NCBI GenBank assembly: GCA_024103425.1
Contig: JAGFIS010000033.1
Coordinates: forward strand, 1-64,000
Origin: Chitinophagaceae bacterium
Lineage (GTDB): Bacteria > Bacteroidota > Bacteroidia > Chitinophagales > Chitinophagaceae
DNA: 64,000 nucleotides
Direction: 5' to 3'
This document shows, one piece after another, positions 34,641 through 43,858 of the stretch. The notes beneath the pieces are model-generated. The model had not been told where the DNA came from. It searched no databases and saw nothing but the letters and a program-made list of their open reading frames with translations. The position numbers and the translations under genes are program-made. Positions within the stretch are counted from its first letter, which is position 1. Each line of letters starts with the position of its first letter.

Positions 34641-37600
34641 TTAGTACACAATTACAATTGTCTTGAGGCTTCCGTCGGGATATTTTACTTCGAGATTATA
34701 ATTTCCTCGTATATCTCCCGGATTCCACCTGATCTTTTCAGTAACAATACCACCCTGATAGTTGAACGAATGTGTTGATATCGTTTGTCCAATCGTATTC
34801 AGAATACGTGTATTATACTTTCCAACCGGCAGATTTTCCATTTTCAGACTAACGAATTCTTTGGTGACTGGATTCGGGTTGACTGAAAGAGCAGGAGTGA
34901 GATCACCGTAATGAACCTTAGCTATTTGAGAGTAGGATGAGCTACCGCTGAGGTCAACATTTTTGATTCGATAATAATTGTAACCATCAGCGGGATGAAC
35001 ATCCATTGCAGAATATTCTGATATTCCGGATGCATCCACTTCTGTCAGGTCTTTAAAGTTTCTTCCATCTGTTGAGTGCATTACTACATATTTACTGACA
35101 TTATTTTCTTGAGCGACATTCCAGGTTACATTAACCGCATTTCCTTTTCTCACAGCTTCAATTTTTGTGAAGGTAACCGGTAGTGCCCCTCTTGTAGAGA
35201 ATGAAATAAAGAATCTGTCTGTGGCTCTCGAATTACTGTTTGATGTAACTTCAAAAGGTATTTGAGTTGTGCCCTCAAGGTTGACTTGAGTTTTGGTTTG
35301 AGTGAAGCCATCTTCAAGCCATGCTTCAAATCCGGGCGTATAAAGATTTTGGGCATCAAAATTAAAGGAGTATAAACCCGGAGTTAACCCGGAGAGGTTG
35401 TAGAAGATTGTGTCCTTTTCTGAGATAGACGTTCTGCGTTCAACTGCAAGGAGCGCTGTTCCTACTTTTACAGACAAGTTAACGCCTGAATTTGAAAGCT
35501 TTCTGGCATCAGCAATATCCACTTCGTCGGTAAACTCCCTTCCGAATATCTGAATCGTTCCATCAGTAGGAACACCTGAGGATGTAAAGATGCGGGAAGA
35601 GAGTACACTCACAGGTTCTTGCTCTTTGTTACCCCTGTAATATTCTATATTGGTATTGGTCTCGGCTTTTGCGGATTCTTCGAAGTCCAGATTATAACTG
35701 GAAGTACCTGTTTGAACGAAAAAAGCCTGCCCGCTGAGAATATAGTTATTTATTATAGCCGGATTAATAATTCCTCCGTCAGTGGAAACGTAATCACCGG
35801 AGAGGTAAGTGAAGGCTTCATATTTTCCAAAGTCGTACTTGCCCAGAGGGTTCGGATTCCAAATGTAAAAAGTACCTGTTGTGCCGAGCGCTGAGATTAA
35901 TCTGACATCAACAGCCGATGCATACGGATTACCAATAGCATAAAACCCTCCCGTCTTAGCAGGGATTGTAATTGTCTTTTTGCCGAGGGTGAGAGAACCC
36001 TCACTGCGCAGTGTAGTTGGTTTCGCAGGGTCCCATTGCCCGCCAACAGTTCTGTCTCCTCTGATGAACACCATCCAGCCTTTATCTTGTTCTAAATTAT
36101 CTGTGGCATTGGTTGCACCAACCCAGGTGTTATTGGAATAATTATATGATTTTACAGAAGGAGAGGGTGAATAGTTATCCCAACCGGTTCCTGATGGAGA
36201 AGTCAACTGAATACCATATCCATTAGTTGATGCACCACCTTCCATCCAGCTTTCTTTAATTGTTTGTCCGCCTGCGGGTGTTGCCAGCAGATGCCACTTC
36301 TTTCCATGCTGGCCGGATTCCGTACCGATATTGATAAATCTTTCTACAATAACATCACCGACAATTGATGCAAGTGCAACTCCCGAGCCGTTAACGGGTA
36401 CTTCAGACAAAGAAGCAGTGCCATATTTATTAGATTTCAGGGTCAGGTGTCCGCCGTTCGTCGTCAACTGTGCGCCGTTTCCGAGTGTTACTTTACCCGC
36501 CTGCCCCGGTGCACTGTAGCCTCCTGTGATGTTCAGTGTATCTCCCAAAGTTTTTGACAGGCTGGCTTTAGCCCCATTCGTCAATGTGAGGTTTTTTAAG
36601 TAGTTACCTTTATTTGAGTTGGTAAATCTGAGCGAAACATTCGTTCCTTTCACAGTTACATTTGATTCATCAGAACCTGCTAAGCGGCCGGAGGAATAAG
36701 TTACATCGTGAAGGGAGAGCGTATGATTTTTTATTTCGAGATTACCGCTTGTTAAGGTAAGTCCTTGTGTCGGTTCAGCATCGCCTGTTAGTTCTACGTT
36801 GGAAGCATTATCAATAGTAAGGGATCTTTGAATAGCCGGCAAGCCGGAGCCCATTACCTGGTGAGAAGTTCCGTTATAAACATAATTAGCATCAGTACTG
36901 AAACTCCGGGTTCCGGAGCTCTGTATATTTCCTGTGGACCCTGAGGTGGTTATCCCATCCGGAGATCCGATTTCAATAGTTCCTTTATCATCTAACTGAA
37001 AACCATTAGAACCGGTTAATTTATAGTTTCCCATAACCAGATCGGCAAAGTTTCTTACTACGAATTTGGAACCGTGATGGACGTCGGCACCCATTATCCA
37101 GGTGACATTTTTTTCCAGAAAGACCTTTTTTGCAGTGGTGATGGTGCCGTCGTTTGTAACAGTTTTGGCTACATTTCCTCCTGCCCGAAGAGTAAGTGCA
37201 TTGTATGAGGGGGCAGAATAGATTGTCTGAGGAGTAGATTCTCCGCCGGAATAATATACTGTTGAAGCGTCTTGAAAGTTGTAGGTGCTGAATCCGCCCG
37301 GGAAATTGCTTCCTGCCGGTAATGAAGCAACAGGAAGCCCTCCGTTAGAAACTGATGATAGTCCCTGCACATAAATACTACTGGAATCGAGCATAGTAAA
37401 GGTACCTCCTGTTGTCTGCCTGTTGAGTTGAGTTCCTTCGGGCAGCCTAAGTGTGCCATGTTTATCTAAAGTAAGATCACCTGTAATATTGCCGGGTGTA
37501 TTGGTACCGCCGAGTGTTAGAATAGAAATACCCAGTACAGTAACATTGTTAAAACGTGCTGTTTTGGCGGTGTTATAGTTAAGATGCATAATAGAATCTC

Positions 37601-38291
37601 CGACAAAGGTTTTGTAGAATATTGCAGTACCCGGAGGGTCTACAATTTCTGCGCTTGGACCCAGGGTTACATTGGCACCAAACTTCATAGTACTGGTGGA
37701 ATGCCCGACAAATCTTGCGGTTCCACCGGATGTTGATCCTATGTTTACATTACCAAGAAACTCTACCGTTCCTGCACCGGAGGGAGTACCTATTTCGATA
37801 GTAGCACCTGAGACAGCGTTTATATTAGCATCCCCGTTTATGGTTAAAGTGTTACCATTTGTGTATAGGGTAGCTGTTTTGCCGGAAACCGTTATTTTAA
37901 ACAAAAAACCATTAGCCTCGGCATCAGCCGATAACCGGACATCTCCATTGTCACCCATTGAAATTACCACACTATCACAGGCACTTGGTATTCTTCCCGA
38001 AGGATTTGAATATGTGGTGTGGTTGTTTACGGACCAGTTGCCCGCGTTAATCCATTGTTTATTCCCTCCTGCTGGAGACCTGTAGGAACTTCCTTCTCCC
38101 CACCAGTAGAAGGTATCTGAGGAAGGGCAGCCGTTTATAGTAGCCTTCCTTGCGGAGTGCAGTTCAGGACTATTCTCTTCTATCCTTAAAGTTGGGTTTG
38201 TGGGTTTGGAAGGTTCAGATTTTCTTAAATCTCCAGCGTAAAGGTACACACCGATGCAAAGAAGAATGGAAAGGGTAAGAATTTTTTTCAT
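34641..38291 (-). CDS. Large exported protein with T9SS type A sorting domain
   Basis: 1,216 residues. Signal peptide (MKKILTLSILLCIGVYLYA), then a long Gly/Thr/Asn-rich region (about 50-640) of short repeating beta strands such as TLTINGDANINA and VEFLGNVNIGS, suggesting a beta-helix or beta-solenoid adhesin. A middle domain contains a WHLLATPAGG-type segment. Near 1035-1130 is a fibronectin-like domain (VNVTWNVAQENNVSKY), and the last 80 residues are a Por-type sorting domain (LSVNPNPVTKEF to the terminal IVIVY). Exported by T9SS and surface-displayed. No enzymatic motif seen. It sits alone with its own terminator. Confidence 0.85.
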   Translation of the reverse strand: MKKILTLSILLCIGVYLYAGDLRKSEPSKPTNPTLRIEENSPELHSARKATINGCPSSDTFYWWGEGSSYRSPAGGNKQWINAGNWSVNNHTTYSNPSGRIPSACDSVVISMGDNGDVRLSADAEANGFLFKITVSGKTATLYTNGNTLTINGDANINAVSGATIEIGTPSGAGTVEFLGNVNIGSTSGGTARFVGHSTSTMKFGANVTLGPSAEIVDPPGTAIFYKTFVGDSIMHLNYNTAKTARFNNVTVLGISILTLGGTNTPGNITGDLTLDKHGTLRLPEGTQLNRQTTGGTFTMLDSSSIYVQGLSSVSNGGLPVASLPAGSNFPGGFSTYNFQDASTVYYSGGESTPQTIYSAPSYNALTLRAGGNVAKTVTNDGTITTAKKVFLEKNVTWIMGADVHHGSKFVVRNFADLVMGNYKLTGSNGFQLDDKGTIEIGSPDGITTSGSTGNIQSSGTRSFSTDANYVYNGTSHQVMGSGLPAIQRSLTIDNASNVELTGDAEPTQGLTLTSGNLEIKNHTLSLHDVTYSSGRLAGSDESNVTVKGTNVSLRFTNSNKGNYLKNLTLTNGAKASLSKTLGDTLNITGGYSAPGQAGKVTLGNGAQLTTNGGHLTLKSNKYGTASLSEVPVNGSGVALASIVGDVIVERFINIGTESGQHGKKWHLLATPAGGQTIKESWMEGGASTNGYGIQLTSPSGTGWDNYSPSPSVKSYNYSNNTWVGATNATDNLEQDKGWMVFIRGDRTVGGQWDPAKPTTLRSEGSLTLGKKTITIPAKTGGFYAIGNPYASAVDVRLISALGTTGTFYIWNPNPLGKYDFGKYEAFTYLSGDYVSTDGGIINPAIINNYILSGQAFFVQTGTSSYNLDFEESAKAETNTNIEYYRGNKEQEPVSVLSSRIFTSSGVPTDGTIQIFGREFTDEVDIADARKLSNSGVNLSVKVGTALLAVERRTSISEKDTIFYNLSGLTPGLYSFNFDAQNLYTPGFEAWLEDGFTQTKTQVNLEGTTQIPFEVTSNSNSRATDRFFISFSTRGALPVTFTKIEAVRKGNAVNVTWNVAQENNVSKYVVMHSTDGRNFKDLTEVDASGISEYSAMDVHPADGYNYYRIKNVDLSGSSSYSQIAKVHYGDLTPALSVNPNPVTKEFVSLKMENLPVGKYNTRILNTIGQTISTHSFNYQGGIVTEKIRWNPGDIRGNYNLEVKYPDGSLKTIVIVY

Positions 38292-38525
38292 AGTCGGAAA
38301 TGTTAAATGTCAACACACTACCATCAAAAGCGTTAGCTGCTTTTCAACAGAAAAACGCAGTAGGACTATGAATATTATATAAAATATTAAGATTTGGGCT
38401 GGTTTGTAGAATGAACTATTATCCAGTTCTTATTTAGTAATACATATAATTAAAATATAGGTATAATATAGTTGATTAAGTGAATTATAGATATTATAAT
38501 TGTTCATATATACAAAAAAGGGATA

Positions 38526-39581
38526 TCATTTTCCTCTTAGTATTCGTATTACAAAGTTTTCCCTACTTTCTCCTTTCGTAGTGTTAATCTTCATGCCGTC
38601 GATAATAAATTTACCTTTTACCCCTTTTTTGGCGGCTTCGTCCATCAAAGCCTTACTATGCAGCGGATGGTGATTGAGTTCGCCGGTAGTTTTCGGGAAA
38701 GTATCAGGCCTGCCCTGATTCATAACGTAAAATTCAGGATCATCAGACGACATCATGTCTAACATGTCGACAGCAGCACTGTATTCCATTGTTTTGGCTG
38801 AATAAATTTCGCTCCAGTTAGTAATGCCATAAAAATTCATAATTCTGGCTTTGCCAATTTTTTCTACTATGTAATCTTGTGTAAGTCCTTGAGCCTTAAA
38901 AGGAAAAAAAACCTTTTCTGCCCAACTGTTAATGGCATAGGTAGATTGGGTACTCATTACAACAATTCCTTTTACCCGTGTGGACTCCCTCATAACCGGA
39001 TCGGTAGCATCTTTTTGTGCCATCTCGTCGTGAAAACCAATCCACAGGCTGGTCCCGGCTCCTGCCGAGGCCCCCATTAAGACAACGTTGTTCTTATCGA
39101 TATTCAATGTTTTTGCATTATATCGCATGAATTGCAGCGCCCGTTTACTGTCGTTCAGACACTCCAGAACTCCTTGTGTGCTTTGTGAATTGAGCAGCGT
39201 ATAGTTTATGGTAGCAAATGCAATATTATTTGAAAGAAATGTTTTGATCATTTCAATTGAACCAGGTCCTCTCAGGGGATCACTCTTGTCTCCTCCAATA
39301 AAACCTCCTCCATGGATAAACATAACCAGCGCTGTTGGCGATTTGGACTTAGGAAGAAAGATATCGAAAACAGTTTCTTTTGAATCATCGTAAGGGATGT
39401 TTTTATAGAAGCTTGCATTTGTTGTTCCCAGATTAATTGGTGATTCAACCGGTTGAGGTAGAATCAACGTATTTGTATTAGTTCCGGACCGGTCAATTGG
39501 TTTGGGGCCGCAGGACATTGAAATGGATGAAGTAATGCAGATTGTTGAAATTAAAACGAAAAATGTTTTATGAGTATTCAT
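38526..39581 (-). CDS. Exported alpha/beta hydrolase (BD-FAE/HSL-like carbohydrate esterase candidate)
   Basis: 351 residues with a probable lipoprotein signal (cysteine 24 in SMSCGP). The oxyanion motif HGGGF lies at 90-94 and the nucleophile Ser172 in GASAG, the pattern of hormone-sensitive-lipase-like and bifunctional feruloyl/acetyl xylan esterases. A late His in NHHPLH may complete the triad. It opens the polysaccharide locus and is followed on the same strand by nothing until the large T9SS gene. A role in removing acyl groups from the glycan is inferred from context. Confidence 0.75.
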   Translation of the reverse strand: MNTHKTFFVLISTICITSSISMSCGPKPIDRSGTNTNTLILPQPVESPINLGTTNASFYKNIPYDDSKETVFDIFLPKSKSPTALVMFIHGGGFIGGDKSDPLRGPGSIEMIKTFLSNNIAFATINYTLLNSQSTQGVLECLNDSKRALQFMRYNAKTLNIDKNNVVLMGASAGAGTSLWIGFHDEMAQKDATDPVMRESTRVKGIVVMSTQSTYAINSWAEKVFFPFKAQGLTQDYIVEKIGKARIMNFYGITNWSEIYSAKTMEYSAAVDMLDMMSSDDPEFYVMNQGRPDTFPKTTGELNHHPLHSKALMDEAAKKGVKGKFIIDGMKINTTKGESRENFVIRILRGK

Positions 39582-39629
39582 ATTAAGTCCTTATGTATTA
39601 TTGATTGAAAAATATCTCCATTGTTTTGT

Positions 39630-40607
39630 TTAATGTTTGGGCTTAACTCTATCCAGATACATTTTTCCTTCAGCAGTGAAAGAAGTACCTCCGTCAGATG
39701 GATTAAGTTTTGAATGTTTCAAGTTCACACCGATTATAGTATGGTTAAGTATCATTGTGGTGCCTGGTAGATTTTCCACGAAGTCAGCTAACTTTCTTAA
39801 ATCGGAAAGGTAATATTCCCCATCAGGGTCAGTCAAGCAGCCGTATTCTGTAATCCATAGAGGTTTTTTATCAGGATTATAATAAGCCCTTTTAAAATTG
39901 GCAATTCTTTCTTCAAATGTGTTGGGCTTGGAAATATAAATATGATAAGTAAATGCGTCTATATCTATAATCCCTTTAGTAGTTTGTTGATTCCATGTAG
40001 ATTGTCTTGAGATTTTTGAGGTTTTTCCTATATGAAGAGCGGCGATTTTTGCTTCGGGAAAAGCTCTTCGGAGTTTGGGCACCCACTCGTTAACAGTGTC
40101 TGCATAGGCCTTACCATCGGGAAATTTTATTTCATATCCATGATTCATCGAATAAAGTTCGTTACCTAGTTCCAGATATTTGATATCTATACCTAGTGTC
40201 CTTGCTTTTTGGAGCATTTCAATTTGATCGCTGACCGAACTATTTACTACATCTAGATCAAACACAACTTCGGCGCCTGTGGCATCCACTAATTTCTTCA
40301 GGTCTTCGATAGGATGACTGTAATCATTCTTTCCTTGCTTATTGAACTTACCTGTACGCCAGTTCCATCCATGGGTGATGGTGCCTCCCGGGTATCTGAT
40401 AATCTGTGCTTGCAGTTCCTTGATGTTTTCAAGTAATACTTTATTGTCGAGCGATGGCAGAAATCTCCAGTTTTGGTTAAATCCAATGAGCACTTTGTTT
40501 GGGTGTGCAGAGGTATTTGCAGGTTTCCCGGTATCAGTAGTCTTTGAAGACTTACATGATGCACAGAAAAGTGTCAGAGCGAGTAGTGGCAATAAAAATA
40601 TTTTCAT
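39630..40607 (-). CDS. Putative clan GH-A-like glycoside hydrolase, lipoprotein, paralogue A
   Basis: 325 residues from the ATG at 40607; the longer upstream form has no signal sequence at its start. Lipobox cysteine 18 (LFCASC). The body looks like a TIM-barrel glycosidase: RYPGG (71-75), resembling GH51/GH79 openings; LELGNELY with candidate acid/base Glu150; AFTYHIYIS; WITEYG with candidate nucleophile Glu254. The two glutamates lie about 104 residues apart at predicted strand ends, as in retaining clan GH-A enzymes. I cannot place it in a named family. Paralogue B lies 133 bases upstream and paralogue C at the far end of the locus. Confidence 0.62.
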   Translation of the reverse strand: MKIFLLPLLALTLFCASCKSSKTTDTGKPANTSAHPNKVLIGFNQNWRFLPSLDNKVLLENIKELQAQIIRYPGGTITHGWNWRTGKFNKQGKNDYSHPIEDLKKLVDATGAEVVFDLDVVNSSVSDQIEMLQKARTLGIDIKYLELGNELYSMNHGYEIKFPDGKAYADTVNEWVPKLRRAFPEAKIAALHIGKTSKISRQSTWNQQTTKGIIDIDAFTYHIYISKPNTFEERIANFKRAYYNPDKKPLWITEYGCLTDPDGEYYLSDLRKLADFVENLPGTTMILNHTIIGVNLKHSKLNPSDGGTSFTAEGKMYLDRVKPKH

Positions 40608-40740
40608 TGCGGTTTTCGTGTTTTTTGACGTGTTATCAATTTTCATTACAACTTTGAATTGTGCTTTCAATAATCCTGCCTTTTTACAAGATAATTTCAA
40701 GGGTAACAATTGGGTTCAGTATCCTCTTTAGTTTGAAGGG

Positions 40741-41739
40741 TTATTGATGTTTTCTGTTTTTTGCCAGTTCGACAAACATCCTCCCTTCATCTGTAAATTT
40801 TACCCCATTATCAGAGCGCAAAAGTTTAGATCTGTTTATACCTGCACTTACCATTGCATGGTTGAGTGCCATCGTTACCTCCGGAAATGATTCAACATAA
40901 TTTACCAGTTTGCGTAACTCATCAAGATACCCCTTCTTGGTATAATCTGCCATATTTCCATATTCGGTTACCCAGATTGGTATTTTATTGGGATTGTAAT
41001 AAGCAGATAGGAATTGCTCTTTTCTTTTTTCAAAATCAGCATTAGGGCTAATGTAAATATGGTATGTAAATGCATCAATATCTCTTACTTTTTCTGTGAC
41101 CTGTCGGTTCCATGTCAGCTGTCGTTCGATTGTCGAAGGTTTACCTATATGGAGAGCTGCAATTTTAGCATCGGGAAATTCTTTTCTCAATCGCGGAACC
41201 CAGGAATTTACAGTATCGGCATACGCATATCCATCTGGGAATTGATTTTCGTAACCATGAAGCTTGGAGTATATTTCGTTTCCCAATTCAATAAATTCAA
41301 TTTTTACGCCCATTGATTTTGCGGTATTCAGCATTTCAACCTGATCATCAAGGCTGCTGTAAACGATATCCAGGTTGAAAACGATCCTTACCCCTGTTTT
41401 ATTTATCAGGTCTTTTACATCTGCAATAGGATGGACAAAGTCCTTTGGCTCCGGCTTAATGTGTGTTCCTGTCCGCCAATTCCATCCATGAGCAACAGTG
41501 CCCCCGGGATACCTTATGACTTCAGGAGCAAGCATTTTAATATTGTTAATAAAAGTTTCATTATCCAGCGATGGCAGATACCTCCAGTTCTGATTGAACC
41601 CGGTAAGTTTTTTGTCCTTCTCTGTCGAGGCAGGTCGTTCTTTGGGTGAATTTTGTACTATTTGAGGTGAGGTACAGGATACCACCGCTAAGGTGAAAGC
41701 GCAAAGAAAAAACGGTTGTTTAAAGATGAGGATTTTCAT
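40741..41739 (-). CDS. Putative clan GH-A-like glycoside hydrolase, lipoprotein, paralogue B
   Basis: 332 residues, lipobox cysteine 22 (VVSCTS). The same signature blocks as paralogue A in the same order: RYPGG at 76-80, HGWNWRTG, ELGNEIY with Glu155, KIAALHIGKP, DAFTYHIYI and WVTEYG with Glu259. Similarity to A runs over the full length, so this is a tandem duplication. The first candidate glutamate and the barrel-closing blocks are intact, implying both copies are functional. It is divergent from the sulfatase operon across a 538-base regulatory region. Confidence 0.62.
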   Translation of the reverse strand: MKILIFKQPFFLCAFTLAVVSCTSPQIVQNSPKERPASTEKDKKLTGFNQNWRYLPSLDNETFINNIKMLAPEVIRYPGGTVAHGWNWRTGTHIKPEPKDFVHPIADVKDLINKTGVRIVFNLDIVYSSLDDQVEMLNTAKSMGVKIEFIELGNEIYSKLHGYENQFPDGYAYADTVNSWVPRLRKEFPDAKIAALHIGKPSTIERQLTWNRQVTEKVRDIDAFTYHIYISPNADFEKRKEQFLSAYYNPNKIPIWVTEYGNMADYTKKGYLDELRKLVNYVESFPEVTMALNHAMVSAGINRSKLLRSDNGVKFTDEGRMFVELAKNRKHQ

Positions 41740-42277
41740 AAAGTTTATGAAGGGAATTAAATATATTATAGATGATATTATTTGAAGTTCTGCTTCTGAT
41801 TTTTTCGAATTTTAAAATTAACGGCTATTGCAGCCGGAGGCCTAATATTATTTTAACTCTTTATAGTGGTAATAATTGTATTAACAAGAATGTAGTCAAC
41901 GTGGTTTCCGACGGAAGCCCGGTTGTTTTGCTCATTTGTATTTTTTAATGAATATCTCAGCCTGGACTTATAATATAACGCTCTTTTTACTTTGTATAAA
42001 TGAGAGATAAAATAGTATTATTGAAGGAGCATTCAATATTTTTATATTTGCTTTAGGTGTTTGAGAGACGTTGGAATCGATATTAGTAATACCTCTGTTT
42101 TGTTAGTAGTTTCATTCGGATTCAGAAAAATTAATTCCTAACAAAACCGGGATGAATTCTCTTTTGTGATTCTGAATTTTGGTGATAAATCCTGACCGTA
42201 CAACCTTTTTTTCATTAGATGGCTCTCAGTAAATAAACTAAGTCGCATTGTTAATCTCTAATTCAAAAAGAATTTAA
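41740..42277. other. Divergent regulatory region of the sulfatase locus
   Basis: About 538 bases without a gene between a minus-strand GH-like gene and the first sulfatase. It holds a near-consensus plus-strand promoter (42021-42050) followed by a leader of about 220 bases. A small inverted repeat (GGTTTCCG/CGGAAGCC, 41903-41919) has a one-base centre and no T tract. I found no minus-strand promoter with both elements. Confidence 0.7.
42021..42050 (+). promoter_or_regulatory. Near-consensus Bacteroidota promoter of the sulfatase operon
   Basis: TTG at 42021-42023, a 19-base spacer and TATATTTG at 42043-42050 match TTG-N19-TAnnTTTG exactly. Transcription would begin near 42057. Confidence 0.7.
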
Positions 42278-43840
42278 ATGAAACTTGTTCCTGCCATTTT
42301 TGTTTTGTTGACGTTTGGAATTTCTACGGTTACCTGTAACAACGAACCTGAAAAAGACGGGCAACCCAATATTCTTTATATCATGGCTGATGACCTGGCT
42401 TTTCAGGCAATCAGTGCATACGGCGGCAGATACAAGGATATTGCACCAACACCTAATATTGACAGGCTTGCAAAAGAAGGGATTTTGTTCAACAATGTGT
42501 TTTGTACAAATAGTATCTGCGGACCAAGCCGCGCTGTGATCCTCACAGGGAAGTACAGTCATTTGAACGGATTTTATAAGAATGAAGGAGGCGATCCTTT
42601 TGACAGCACCCAGGTTACTTTTCCGAAGTTGTTACAACAGGCAGGATACCAAACAGCAATGATAGGTAAATGGCATTTGTGGAGCCAGCCAACAGGCTTT
42701 GATTACTTTAAGTATCATACCGATAATGGAGAGCAGGGCATCTACTGGGATCCCACATTTAACGAGAACGGTAAACCGGTTGCCGAAAAAGGATATGCAA
42801 CAACACTGACAGGAGATTTTGCCTTAAACTGGCTGGAGAACGTGAGAGATAAGGATAAGCCATTCTGTTTGCTTTATCAGTTCAAAGCACCACACAGGCC
42901 GTGGGATCCTGATAGTTCTAATCTGGATTTGTTTGGTGATGTAGAAATGCCTTTTCCTTCGACATTTGATGATGATTATGCTACAAGGGAACTGACAGCA
43001 GGCAAGACAATGATGACTATTGAAAAGTATCTGTCTAACAGAGACTTGAAGATTCCGCCGCCTGAAGGTTTAAAAGGTAAAGAACTGGCAAAGTGGAATG
43101 TTCAGGGAGTGAGAGGAGAATATGTTTCTCCGTCTGACACTTTGAAAGGCGAAGCATTGAAACGTTGGAAATATCAGAAGTATATTAAAGATTATCTGGC
43201 TACAGTAAGATCACTTGACGATAATGTCGGCAGAATATTGAAATACCTTGATGACAATAACTTGGCGAAGAACACAATTGTTGTCTTCACATCAGATCAG
43301 GGTTTTTATCTTGGCGAACACGGTTGGTATGATAAACGCTTTATGTATGAAGAATCGCTGCGGATGCCCTTAATTATCAGATATCCGCGTGAGATTAAAG
43401 CGGGAACAAAGTCGAATGGCATGATAGTGAATATAGACTACGCTCCAACCTTGCTTTCACTCGCCGGTGTTAAGGTGCCCGGAGAGATGCAGGGGCAGAG
43501 TTTTGAACCTCTGTTTTCCGGTAAGATACCCGCAGGTTGGCAAAACTCTATGTACTATCATTATTATGAGTATCCAAAGTGGCACAATGTGCAGCCTCAT
43601 TACGGGATAAGGACAGATCGTTACAAACTGATGCACTTTTATTATGATATCGATGTGTGGGAGTTTTATGATCTCGAGAAAGATCCGCATGAACTGAGGA
43701 ATAGTTATAACAACCCTGAATACAAAGACATAATATCTGAATTAAAAACGCAGTTAACCGATTTGCAGAAAAAGTATAAGGATACCTCGACTATTGAAGA
43801 AATGAGAGAAGTTACAACAAAAGGAATGGTAACCTATTAA
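42278..43840 (+). CDS. Sulfatase, N-acetylglucosamine-6-sulfatase-like
   Basis: 520 residues with a signal sequence (possible lipoprotein, cysteine 20). Calcium-binding Asp38-Asp39 (IMADDL). The formylglycine site is C81-G-P-S-R in ICGPSRAVILTGKYSHLNGF, the pattern of the GlcNAc-6-sulfatase branch (SulfAtlas S1_11-like, from memory). Later sulfatase marks are KWHLW, DQGFYLGEHGWYDKR and the C-terminal DUF4976-like segment. Cys81 must be converted to formylglycine. First gene of a five-gene run. Substrate assignment is by motif resemblance only. Confidence 0.88.
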   Translation: MKLVPAIFVLLTFGISTVTCNNEPEKDGQPNILYIMADDLAFQAISAYGGRYKDIAPTPNIDRLAKEGILFNNVFCTNSICGPSRAVILTGKYSHLNGFYKNEGGDPFDSTQVTFPKLLQQAGYQTAMIGKWHLWSQPTGFDYFKYHTDNGEQGIYWDPTFNENGKPVAEKGYATTLTGDFALNWLENVRDKDKPFCLLYQFKAPHRPWDPDSSNLDLFGDVEMPFPSTFDDDYATRELTAGKTMMTIEKYLSNRDLKIPPPEGLKGKELAKWNVQGVRGEYVSPSDTLKGEALKRWKYQKYIKDYLATVRSLDDNVGRILKYLDDNNLAKNTIVVFTSDQGFYLGEHGWYDKRFMYEESLRMPLIIRYPREIKAGTKSNGMIVNIDYAPTLLSLAGVKVPGEMQGQSFEPLFSGKIPAGWQNSMYYHYYEYPKWHNVQPHYGIRTDRYKLMHFYYDIDVWEFYDLEKDPHELRNSYNNPEYKDIISELKTQLTDLQKKYKDTSTIEEMREVTTKGMVTY

Positions 43841-43858
43841 TTTAAGTTTTTAAATCCC

